64,000 nt of DNA from Pseudomonas endophytica (lineage in GTDB: Bacteria > Pseudomonadota > Gammaproteobacteria > Pseudomonadales > Pseudomonadaceae). The notes under the pieces are model-generated. The model was given only the letters and a program-made list of their open reading frames with translations. It had not been told where the DNA came from and did not search any database. Shown here piece after piece: positions 40,151-48,857 of the stretch. The number at the start of each line of letters is the position of its first letter. The stretch's first letter is position 1. The DNA lies in assembly GCF_001411475.1 (NCBI RefSeq), contig NZ_LLWH01000198.1:1-64000 (forward strand), read 5' to 3'. The translations under genes were made by a program, and so were the position numbers.

Positions 40151-40804
40151 ATGGCTAATAGATTTTTTTCAAAAGCAGTATTTCCCACCGCATCCCTTTT
40201 AATTGTCGCCGCCATGGCGGCGAGCTTATCAACCTCTGTGTTTGCAGCTGGACCAGTTGTTACTCCTGGTGAGAATGGCTGGTCAGATGAGGTAGGGGCT
40301 GAAGACTACACCTATAAATGCCCAACTAATATGGCAATGACCGGCAGGGCACACTATGGGGACGAAGACGAAGGTATAAATATGAGGTGCATGCCTTTTA
40401 TTTCATATGGGGAAGTGGGCACATTGTCCGCAAGAATAGCGAATACCCCTGACCACGATGGAGTATGGTCTCCAGAACAGTACGAAGGAAAGGATGAAGA
40501 TGGCAACCATGTAGGACACGATTACACATGTCCGGACGGTGAAGTTTTAACCGGAATAGGACATACAGGCGATGAAAATGGCAGGACAACCTATCGTTGT
40601 AGCGTATTGAAAATAAATGGCGAGGCTAAAAAATTAACACCCGGCACTCAACATAAAGTTAAAGAGTCAGATCATGCTTATGTATGCACGAATGGGCAAG
40701 CATTTATTAGACGCGCACATTTATGCACAGGAGGCGCCGGCAGTGCTTGTGATGAAAACCGAGATACGATTTATCAATGCGGCTATGTTCGCGGAACCGA
40801 TTAA
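40151..40804 (+). CDS. Secreted protein with three cysteine-bracketed repeats
   Basis: Encodes 217 residues from the ATG at 40151 (AAGGA 8 nt upstream); the frame is open to 40097. Signal peptide 1-31 (STSVFAAG). The mature part holds three related units: 54-80 (YKCPTNMAMTGRAH..GDEDEG..RC), 125-150 (YTCPDGEVLTGIGHTGDENG..YRC) and 177-210 (YVCTNGQAFIRRAH..YQC). Each begins Y-x-C, has a G/R-x-x-H, an acidic GDE/DEN turn and ends R/Q-C. The pairs C57/C80, C127/C150 and C179/C210 probably form disulfides; the third unit adds C192 and C200. Such three-fold repeats suggest a lectin-like or trefoil-like binding protein. No family recognised. Confidence 0.8.
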   Translation: MANRFFSKAVFPTASLLIVAAMAASLSTSVFAAGPVVTPGENGWSDEVGAEDYTYKCPTNMAMTGRAHYGDEDEGINMRCMPFISYGEVGTLSARIANTPDHDGVWSPEQYEGKDEDGNHVGHDYTCPDGEVLTGIGHTGDENGRTTYRCSVLKINGEAKKLTPGTQHKVKESDHAYVCTNGQAFIRRAHLCTGGAGSACDENRDTIYQCGYVRGTD

Positions 40805-40857
40805 CAAGCAATAACACTATACTAGTCGACCCCATTAATTAATGATTAACAAAATAA

Positions 40858-40884
40858 TCCGAGAGAGGCAAGACCTTTCTCGGA
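40858..40884. terminator. Hairpin between convergent secreted-protein and truncated-RHS genes
   Basis: TCCGAGA pairs with TCTCGGA, with further partial pairing inside; A/T-rich flanks (ATTATTTTGTT on the minus strand) fit a terminator for the RHS transcript. Confidence 0.65.
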
Positions 40885-40914
40885 CTATTCAAACTTTCGA
40901 TTTAAGTCATAGCA

Positions 40915-43900
40915 TTATATCGACAGACAATTAAGCCCCCCCACACTGACACTCTTTAAGCGATTAAGTTCGTCGTACTCCATGATGCGTCCTGCCTCAT
41001 CCCTTACCATATTTCCATCGGCATCATAAACTAGCTCAACAACCGTGGGTGTGCCATTGTCAATTGAATATGAAAAACTAGTTAATTGTACCGGATCAAT
41101 CGACTTAAAATGGTACTCAGCAACGCTCATGCCACCATCAGCATAGGAAGTCCTAACTTCAGTAATGTTATCCAGGTCATCGAAGCTGAACATTTGCATA
41201 GCAATCGGCCTACCAAATGGATCTATTGGTGGTTGAGTGCCCGTACATTCATACATGTCTAGGCGACTGCATGTATCGTAAAAGTATTTTTCACTTCTAA
41301 TGATTTGATCGCCCTCGCTCAAGACTCTTGAAACAAGGTTATCCACCTCATCGTATTGTTGATTGAGGATTTGCTCGATACCGTTAAGATCGAATGTTCG
41401 TAAAATTTCACGCCCATACACATCATACTCAAGGGCTATACTGACATAACGACTCGATGAGCAATCAACGGTATAGATGCTTTTTACCAAACCCAAACTA
41501 TTGTAGGTAAAGTCTGAAGCGGTATCGCCTAACTCCGTACGCGACATTCTTCCAGCATCTTCAAGTTTATAGGTATAGGTTTGTAGTTGACCTAACACAT
41601 CGGTATAAGAGAGCAGTCTCGACTTCAAACTGTATTTATAGCTCATCTCTAAGGGTGGATTACCTGAGTGAGAAACCGATTCTTTTTTAACTTCCCCAGT
41701 ACTAAAATACTCCCGTGCCAAGAACTGTCCATCCTCACTGCACTCACACAACCGTGCGTCTTTTGAGTCATAGACGTAATAAGCATTAACGTCCTCGTTG
41801 ATGAATCGACGCTCAATCGGCTCTTCCCCTAACTGAGGGAGATAGTTATATTCAATGGTCTGTCCACGCGCAGTAGTAACACTGCACGGTTGAAGTTCAC
41901 CCGGTTTATAAGTGAACGCCTTTTTGCGGCCACCGATAACAGAGGATGAGAGACGATCTAGACCATCAAAGCTTTGCGTACCTAATATACGCTCCGCCAC
42001 ACTAATTTGGGTTGGTAAATCCTCACTGCTGTGCAACGCATACTCCCTCACGACCTTTACGCCATTAGGAAGTGTTGTCTCGAGTACGCGATCGTAAGCA
42101 TCATATGTGTACAGCGTTTCACGAGCCTTGGCATCCACTTGTTTAGCAAGACGCCCCAACCCATCGTAAAAACTTTCATCCCGGCTATAGATTAATTCAC
42201 CTGTCCCGTCAAAGCGGTCAGTGGTTACAGGCTTATCAAAAACATTTACTTTAGTAACAGTATAGTCATAAAACACCGATGAGTCTGACACTGCACTCCA
42301 GGATGTTATAATTTTACCTTTCCAATCAGCAGTACCAATTGGATTGGTAGACTCATTGACCTGTACCCCATCAGGACGAATTTCAGTTAACTGCTGCCCC
42401 CAATCGTCATAAGTGAATGTAGTCTTAAGTTCGAGAGCACGAGTGTCATCGAGCCAGTCAAACTCAACTTCCGAAATTACATGTCCAAAAACATCATAGT
42501 CAGCAGTATAGGTATCCCGATAAAGATCGGATAAATTACGATTTTCGGCATCAGCATTTTGTCTTTTTTCGCCGACTACTCGATTGAAGCCATCCAGTAA
42601 CGTTTGAGTTTTTACACCCTTGACATTGGTAGTGGTTTGAGTCGGATAAAGAGTAGACCCTGGGGTGTAGAGAGTATAAGCGTAAACCCGCTCAGCTCTA
42701 TATTCAGGATCATCGGGCGATACGACCTCACTCACCACTCGCATCAGTACATCATAGGTGTATCGGACAGTGACGTTATTCTCATCACTCACCAATAATG
42801 ATTGACCATGTATCAGAGAGGTTTCACTGGTGATAACTTTTATTGCCTGGTCAAAGTTGTTGCTTGTCGTTGTGATGGTGTGCAATACCGTTTCAGCAGC
42901 CAGACTAAAACTCTTTGTGGCCAATGAGTATTCAAAGTCGATTAAAAAGCAGCGATCTTTTTCAGGCGATTCTGAAGACACAGAGAAATTTAAATTTTGG
43001 TAATTGACACGACCATATAGGTACTGAGTGTCCAGATCATCATAATAATGGTACTGACTCGTTTGAAGAGTGCGCTCATTACTGCCAAACACTTCAAGCA
43101 ATGTTTCACTCTCCACGCTCAACCAATCTGCATGTGCGGGATCCAGCCCGGCAAATTGGATATACCGATAACGGGTAGCCAGCGTAGGTGCACCCGCATA
43201 CTCACTGTCTGCCGGTACTACCAAGGTTTCTTTTAAATTACGTACAAATTGTTCGGGGTCAGCCGGACATCCATCCTCTGCTTCAAGCCCATAGTACGTA
43301 CTGATTTCAGCCACACCGTTGGCATCGACTTGCCGGACCAGGTTCCCGTATTCATCGTAATCAGTCGCTACTACTTCTGAACGACCAGCCCCGTTGAGCG
43401 ACCAGAACGTTTCAACTGTTTTAGGTAATTGAAAATTATTGGGCTGAGATTCAAAGTCAACGTCTCGCGCGTGATACGTAGTTCTGACACGCTTGAGAGC
43501 TCCATTTTGGGTAGTAGACTCTTCCGTCAGTAAATGAAAGGAGTTGAATGTTCGCTCCGTACGCTGAACCTCACGCCCCTCAGACATCAAGTATTCGACC
43601 GTGCTGTAATCATAACCGGTCACTTGGTAAAGATTATCAATACCTTCGTTGTTCCATATTAAACCTGGAGCACCAAAACCTAAAAAGTTATGGTGGGTTT
43701 TAGGCTCTGGAGCTGGTAAATCATAGCCATAGACAGTTTCGATAACCGGCTGACCACAGCCAGGGTCCGCAAGGTGCCTGGTTACGCGCGGCAGGTTCGG
43801 AGAATTAGCATCGGGATGTTGATGTCCCTCGTCCTCATAGTAAATCGTTTCATGGCTACCCGTAGGAGTCTCAACTTCGCTAATACAATAATACCCACGT

Positions 43901-44601
43901 ACGTTGATGTACCTGAATAACCAGTGCGCATTGTCTTCAGTCGGCAACAAAAGTGTTGTCTGCAAATCACCGGCAAGATAGACCATCTTATAGACAGCCA
44001 AAGGCGAGCCGTCTATTCCTGAGTAAGGATAAAATCTCACTAACAGCGTACCATCCTCTCTGACAAAATCGAGCAAAGTCTCTCCTCGCCCATCTTTGAT
44101 ATCAGAGAGTAAATATGAATCCTTGTACGGTAGATAGCTTAAATTTACCTGACGTCCTTCGCGACTGTAAATTTTGACCGGCAATGCTAAAGAACCATAG
44201 ACGCGCAAAATCTCCGTGATACCTGACTTATAGACAACCCTATACTGCTCACCCTCCTTGTACAGGCGAAAAGTATCGAGCTTTTTTTCATCCATCACCA
44301 ACTGACCATTATCAGTCGCACCGGTAACTCTATAGGTTTCACCGGAGCTCAATGACAGGACTTTATTAACAAGGTTATATTCGGTTTGTTGCAAACTCCA
44401 CCCAGGGCCAAAGCCGCTATCACGCATATTCAGCGCGCTGAATACCAAAGACAATGGCACCATCGGCCCCATCAGATCATTGGTGTTTAGATCAGGCAAA
44501 TTTATAGCAACACTGTATTGTCCGGTTCTTGGATCAACCCCTCCCGTTAAATAACTCATAAAATTAAACGCATTTGAATGTACCGCATTTGACGTAGCCA
44601 T
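40915..44601 (-). CDS. Truncated RHS/YD-repeat protein without core end or toxin tip
   Basis: A 1228-residue protein without signal peptide. The start (HSNAFNFMSYLTGGVDPRTG, QYSVAINLPDLN, FGPGWSLQQTEYN) matches that of the 1662-residue RHS protein at 53323. It runs through the YD-repeat shell (motifs such as YDAYDRVLETTLPNG, YEYDELNR-like YDELNRLKSV) and then stops at LNCLSI, roughly 180 residues before the paralogue's DPTG core end, so it lacks the conserved RHS core closure and any C-terminal effector. It could be a natural shell or delivery partner, or a deletion product. GGTGAG precedes the ATG; a terminator-like hairpin separates it from the upstream gene. Confidence 0.85.
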   Translation of the reverse strand: MATSNAVHSNAFNFMSYLTGGVDPRTGQYSVAINLPDLNTNDLMGPMVPLSLVFSALNMRDSGFGPGWSLQQTEYNLVNKVLSLSSGETYRVTGATDNGQLVMDEKKLDTFRLYKEGEQYRVVYKSGITEILRVYGSLALPVKIYSREGRQVNLSYLPYKDSYLLSDIKDGRGETLLDFVREDGTLLVRFYPYSGIDGSPLAVYKMVYLAGDLQTTLLLPTEDNAHWLFRYINVRGYYCISEVETPTGSHETIYYEDEGHQHPDANSPNLPRVTRHLADPGCGQPVIETVYGYDLPAPEPKTHHNFLGFGAPGLIWNNEGIDNLYQVTGYDYSTVEYLMSEGREVQRTERTFNSFHLLTEESTTQNGALKRVRTTYHARDVDFESQPNNFQLPKTVETFWSLNGAGRSEVVATDYDEYGNLVRQVDANGVAEISTYYGLEAEDGCPADPEQFVRNLKETLVVPADSEYAGAPTLATRYRYIQFAGLDPAHADWLSVESETLLEVFGSNERTLQTSQYHYYDDLDTQYLYGRVNYQNLNFSVSSESPEKDRCFLIDFEYSLATKSFSLAAETVLHTITTTSNNFDQAIKVITSETSLIHGQSLLVSDENNVTVRYTYDVLMRVVSEVVSPDDPEYRAERVYAYTLYTPGSTLYPTQTTTNVKGVKTQTLLDGFNRVVGEKRQNADAENRNLSDLYRDTYTADYDVFGHVISEVEFDWLDDTRALELKTTFTYDDWGQQLTEIRPDGVQVNESTNPIGTADWKGKIITSWSAVSDSSVFYDYTVTKVNVFDKPVTTDRFDGTGELIYSRDESFYDGLGRLAKQVDAKARETLYTYDAYDRVLETTLPNGVKVVREYALHSSEDLPTQISVAERILGTQSFDGLDRLSSSVIGGRKKAFTYKPGELQPCSVTTARGQTIEYNYLPQLGEEPIERRFINEDVNAYYVYDSKDARLCECSEDGQFLAREYFSTGEVKKESVSHSGNPPLEMSYKYSLKSRLLSYTDVLGQLQTYTYKLEDAGRMSRTELGDTASDFTYNSLGLVKSIYTVDCSSSRYVSIALEYDVYGREILRTFDLNGIEQILNQQYDEVDNLVSRVLSEGDQIIRSEKYFYDTCSRLDMYECTGTQPPIDPFGRPIAMQMFSFDDLDNITEVRTSYADGGMSVAEYHFKSIDPVQLTSFSYSIDNGTPTVVELVYDADGNMVRDEAGRIMEYDELNRLKSVSVGGLNCLSI

Positions 44602-44627
44602 GAGCGCTCACCAAGATAAAAAAGGAA

Positions 44628-44652
44628 GGGTATTCAAACACTCCGAATACCC
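44628..44652 (-). terminator. Hairpin/attenuator between the duplicated-domain protein and truncated RHS genes
   Basis: GGGTATTC (44628-44635) pairs with GAATACCC (44645-44652); minus-strand downstream sequence is TTCCTTTTTTATC. It may reduce readthrough into the RHS gene. Confidence 0.7.
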
Positions 44653-44687
44653 TATTAGATTTAGTAAAGATTTATTGAATAGACTGA

Positions 44688-45824
44688 CTATTTAACTGAA
44701 GCTGTCAGATCCGGTGTAGGAGGAGTAATTTCAATACAAGAGAGCTTTCCTTTTATATTGCCTTGAACATACTTTCTATCCACCAGTACTAGACCGGCCG
44801 CATTCATATCAACCGGTAGAGGTTTACCAATTTTTACGTCAGCTTCGTACAGCTCAGTAATTTCAACTCGCGCTATTGTGGTGGTTTTGTTGGTGACTTT
44901 CAGTAATGCTGTCCAGTCAGGGGTATGATTATCCTCACGGTTCTTGTAGCAGGCGGCTTCTGAAGACAAATAAATGAGGGTTCCCGAAGCGACATTAACA
45001 AATTGCATCGCATAAACATCATCATTCGGGCACTTCTGCGGATTAGTCGGACTCATCGAATAACCATTCTCATCCGTCCATATTTGAAAGCGATGGGTAT
45101 ACTTAGTCCAGGTAGGAATCGTACAATCCAATATACCATCTCCACCTTGATCTGGGTGTTTGCCCCATAAGTTAATATACGATGAGGCATTAGCAGTGTT
45201 TATAGATGAGCCAGTAGGTTCAGCTGTTTTAATAGCTGCACCCACCTGAGTCGAAACACCAGTACTACTTGAAAGATCCGGTGTAGAGGGTTCAATTCGA
45301 ACACAAGATAACTTGCCCTCAATATTATATCGGTTAAATAGCCCGCCGCTTAATTCTAACCCTGGAGCTAGAATTACATGCCGCTCAGGATTGGCAAGCT
45401 TTATGTCCAGACTCGCCTTAAAACCTTGCAGAAATAACTGAGGGACAGAAGTGTTCTTGTTCCTTGTAATGACATTGAAAATCCAATCCGCATCTGCATC
45501 ATCTAGATCGCAACTCGATTCAGAGAGGAACGATATTTTAGTCATAGAGGGCACATTCTTCAGCTCGAAAGAATACGCTTGATCATTGTCACAACCATAG
45601 GTGTTATTTTTAAAATCCACCTCTGTCTTTAAAATTGGAATTTGACAGTTTTCATCTCCCTGGCCATCGTCCCTAGCATTATAAATTATAATTTTCGGCG
45701 TATCTTCCGGCAACTTCGTCACGGCAGTAGAGGCATAAGCCATTGAGCCCAGCAGTACATAACTTGTACAGCCTACAAAGATGCCTAGACACATACGGTT
45801 TAAATAGTTGATTGAACGAATCAT
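44688..45824 (-). CDS. Secreted protein with a tandem four-cysteine domain
   Basis: Encodes 378 residues with a signal peptide (about 1-31, LLGSMAYAS). Two homologous domains follow: A about 44-186 and B about 216-374. Each has four cysteines with matching spacing (C60-C78-C105-C174 and C234-C265-C292-C363; the second-to-third gap is 27 in both), a middle F-x-N/V-V segment before an SSES/SSEA-x-C motif, an aspartate-rich DADW or TPDW stretch, and a closing GKLSC(V/I) with P-x-TPDL. A 30-residue Ser/Thr linker joins them. The ATG overlaps the upstream gene's TGA (ATGA), with GAGGTGG ahead. I do not recognise the family; extracellular, possibly disulfide-stabilised beta domains. Confidence 0.82.
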   Translation of the reverse strand: MIRSINYLNRMCLGIFVGCTSYVLLGSMAYASTAVTKLPEDTPKIIIYNARDDGQGDENCQIPILKTEVDFKNNTYGCDNDQAYSFELKNVPSMTKISFLSESSCDLDDADADWIFNVITRNKNTSVPQLFLQGFKASLDIKLANPERHVILAPGLELSGGLFNRYNIEGKLSCVRIEPSTPDLSSSTGVSTQVGAAIKTAEPTGSSINTANASSYINLWGKHPDQGGDGILDCTIPTWTKYTHRFQIWTDENGYSMSPTNPQKCPNDDVYAMQFVNVASGTLIYLSSEAACYKNREDNHTPDWTALLKVTNKTTTIARVEITELYEADVKIGKPLPVDMNAAGLVLVDRKYVQGNIKGKLSCIEITPPTPDLTASVK

Positions 45825-48784
45825 GACTTAACCACCTCGCCCGTGACTGGATCCTGAAGAAACGTAGTTAGCAACAACTTATTTCGACTATATGGATTCG
45901 TTTCGACGTCAAACATAATCGTAACGCCGTGAAAATTACCGTCATAATCAGTAAAGTGAAAGTTAAGGGGTTCGTACATATCTTTTCTGTTAATTTTATC
46001 ACGTGTGATATAGGCAAAATCATCAACCCGGTGCAAACTGATGACTGCTTGCCCAGGGCTAGGCTTATACCCAGGCACTATCGCCAGATCTTTCAACTCC
46101 GGCCGTAACACAGTCAACCGGGGGTCAAATTCAAGCAGTTTAGGCTCAGACTGGTTTACTAAATAAATTGCTTGCCCCGTGAAACTAGCCATTGTTTCTT
46201 CTAAGACATTACTTTCAAATTGCAGCGTCGACAAACTGATATTCGCCTGCGTGAGGCCTCTTTTGATAGCAACCATTTCGTTAATAAAAAACGGTGCGGG
46301 CGGATAAGACAACAACCAATAATCGATGGTGACGTAATTAAATTCATGAGGATATTCACCGTTTTCATCTTGATTACCACCCTCCTCAGTATAAACCCTG
46401 CTCTTCTCAAATGTATAAGAGGCCGGATTCAGTATGGGCGGAGACAGAAGACTGAGCCTTACTTTCCCTAAATTCTCATCCCCATCTCGTTTTGAATCAT
46501 GTTTAAAGCCATCACGATCTATTAAACGTAAGTAAAACGTTTTTGTTTCAATGTCTTGAGGGCGAGCCACTACATAGAGATCTACAGTTTCAGTAGCTAA
46601 CATTTGGGCTCCCTCTGCAACGGGCTGTGCGGGTGGCCTATCGCCTACAAACCTGAAAATATTGTTTTGTGTTGAATAAGCCCATTCAATATCTGGATTA
46701 CCGAAAGGAATTCCATAGTTATCATTCGTGTCCATACACAGCAAGGGATGGTTAGCGCCGTCCATGACAACAGATAAACTGTCTTTTTCCTCAGGAGTCA
46801 ACTCTCCATTTGTGGTTACAAGGGTTACCACAAGGTGAATTTGCTGAAAACCATTAGCATAAGCAGTGCCTTCATTTACGCCGTCGCCTGGCTCTTTACC
46901 ATCGGCCACCACAACCGTCATCGTGATGCCAGTCCACATCTCTGTGGGCTCAAACCCAGTCGTTTCAATAACGCTGTACCCGGACTTAAAATCTCCATCG
47001 CCTAAATCAACACTAAAGTGCACCACAGTTACGCCGGGTTCTTCAGAACCCGAGGCGGTAAATAAACCATTTTCATCAACAGCGCCATCACCACTGAGAA
47101 CCGACCAAACTGGCTGGCGTGGGCCAGTGTAAGACGATGTTAGTTGAACTGCCTGAAGTGGCGCCACATTATCTTTAAATGGAGGATCTAGGGCGACGTC
47201 TTGGTACCAAGACAATAAAATAGACGTAAACATTTGCTGTTTAGTTGTTTGGTTGTAAGCCATAATACGTTGCTCCACCAAGCCCAAACCTAAGAGTTCG
47301 CTAGGTTGAGGGGGTGTATATAACGCAACATTACCTTCCAGCTGTATTGACCCGTAGTTTGTATCTAGCAAAGTCCATGTAACCTTGTCATCGTGTGCAG
47401 CCGAGGCCGTTAATACGATGGGCTCTGGGTTCGACCATTGAACAGGCAGTGCTGTTTTGCTAGCACCCGATACAATATCAGCGGGGTTGAGACCCACTTG
47501 TCGCTCAGAGAGCCGAGGTGAAATAGACACATCTTCATAAGCCACAAGCAGCAAAGCAGACGCTTTATAATCCTTCCCGGCGTGTGAATAACGACCAGTC
47601 ACCACAACCCGCAAGGTCTCCTGACCTACGTATTGTCTAGTGCCTGCCGTGTACACTCCGTTTTTATCGATTGTGCCTGCACCTGCACTGCCAGCGCTAT
47701 TAAGACTTCGCACTTCCCAACTGGCCGGCACCTCTTGACCGACTGAATTTCTAAAACTAAACGCTTGCTGAGTGCCTGCTCTAATAGTTGAAAAAGTTGG
47801 CTCAACACTGTAGTACGTTGTACTAGTTGCTAGATTACCAAAAAATACTCTATCATGAGGAGTATGTTCTGAGATAACTTCAAAGTGATGTTGCCCTGGA
47901 AACAGTAAGGTCGTGAGTAATTGCATATTGTCTTCGTTGGCAGAAGACACAAGAGACTCATGAATCACCAGTGCTGCAGAATACTGTTCACCTTGGTCAG
48001 TTTGATCATCAGGAATAAAATAATTAAAATCAGAGTCATTCCCTGGCCATGAAATGCCAGGCATGCTACCTGCCAAATCAATAAATACTAATACTGCTCC
48101 GTCACCCTTATCGACAGCTTCATTTAACGTGCTCGCCGGCGACCTTTGTGTACGTATATAAAACCGGACTGGCGTCAATGGATTATAGCCTGACAAATCC
48201 AGCACACCCAAAGTATAGATTTTTTTATGGGGTGGAAGCTCGTTTAAATGCCCTTTAAGAAGGTCAATGATACGATCATTAATATCACCAATACTCCCAA
48301 GATTGGTGCTGAATTTATCAGCGCCCGAGAGATTCATGGTAACACGACCAACCCTATCTATATCACCGCGAGTAACAGAAAGATCAAGTTCAAACCTCAC
48401 ATAGAAACCATGTGTTTCCTTGATTTTATGCCACGAACTCAAGACGGGTTGTTCGCCTGGGATTCGTTTTATTTCACTGTAGCTACCACCGACTATATTC
48501 AGGGTCACTGTCACCTTGGATCTGTTCAAGTCGGCACTTTCAAACGACAATAGCGGCTTACCTAAAATAAGGTTAACTATCTTGACATCCCGATATACTT
48601 TATCTAATTGAAACTCTGCATTGAAAAAAGGAAAATAGCGACCTTCGCTGTAACTCTCGATGAATTGTTGCTCAATGAGATTATTAACACGCGCCCGACT
48701 AAAGGCCGTAATTGCACCCCACCCCCAAGTACTAGCCTTATCCTTCATAGAATCTAAAAGGGCATCACGGGAATTAATAGACAT
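45821..48784 (-). CDS. P47/TULIP-like half domain fused to bacterial Ig-like domains
   Basis: Encodes 987 residues from the ATG at 48784 (GTGGAG upstream; frame open to 48832). Residues about 18-280 follow the P47/OrfX pattern: WGWGAITAFSRARVNNLI, a LILGKPLLSF strand, DLSG-like NLSGADKF, LxPVRFYI, DGAVLVFIDL and FIPDD...SAALVIHESL. At about 293-318 LLFPGQH...TPHDRVFFGNL leads into Ig-like domains (about 322-620) with WEVRSL...GTIDKNGVYTA and WSVLSGDGAVDENGLFTA. The C-terminal 360 residues are unassigned. Compared with its neighbour it lacks about 180 residues of the TULIP second half. No signal peptide. P47 relation is from memory of the family, not a search. Confidence 0.72.
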   Translation of the reverse strand: MSINSRDALLDSMKDKASTWGWGAITAFSRARVNNLIEQQFIESYSEGRYFPFFNAEFQLDKVYRDVKIVNLILGKPLLSFESADLNRSKVTVTLNIVGGSYSEIKRIPGEQPVLSSWHKIKETHGFYVRFELDLSVTRGDIDRVGRVTMNLSGADKFSTNLGSIGDINDRIIDLLKGHLNELPPHKKIYTLGVLDLSGYNPLTPVRFYIRTQRSPASTLNEAVDKGDGAVLVFIDLAGSMPGISWPGNDSDFNYFIPDDQTDQGEQYSAALVIHESLVSSANEDNMQLLTTLLFPGQHHFEVISEHTPHDRVFFGNLATSTTYYSVEPTFSTIRAGTQQAFSFRNSVGQEVPASWEVRSLNSAGSAGAGTIDKNGVYTAGTRQYVGQETLRVVVTGRYSHAGKDYKASALLLVAYEDVSISPRLSERQVGLNPADIVSGASKTALPVQWSNPEPIVLTASAAHDDKVTWTLLDTNYGSIQLEGNVALYTPPQPSELLGLGLVEQRIMAYNQTTKQQMFTSILLSWYQDVALDPPFKDNVAPLQAVQLTSSYTGPRQPVWSVLSGDGAVDENGLFTASGSEEPGVTVVHFSVDLGDGDFKSGYSVIETTGFEPTEMWTGITMTVVVADGKEPGDGVNEGTAYANGFQQIHLVVTLVTTNGELTPEEKDSLSVVMDGANHPLLCMDTNDNYGIPFGNPDIEWAYSTQNNIFRFVGDRPPAQPVAEGAQMLATETVDLYVVARPQDIETKTFYLRLIDRDGFKHDSKRDGDENLGKVRLSLLSPPILNPASYTFEKSRVYTEEGGNQDENGEYPHEFNYVTIDYWLLSYPPAPFFINEMVAIKRGLTQANISLSTLQFESNVLEETMASFTGQAIYLVNQSEPKLLEFDPRLTVLRPELKDLAIVPGYKPSPGQAVISLHRVDDFAYITRDKINRKDMYEPLNFHFTDYDGNFHGVTIMFDVETNPYSRNKLLLTTFLQDPVTGEVVKS

Positions 48785-48857
48785 AATAGTGACTCCACTG
48801 AACAGCTCAGTATTGATTTTTAATAAATCCAAAAAACTCAGACATCAAAGAGTGTTA

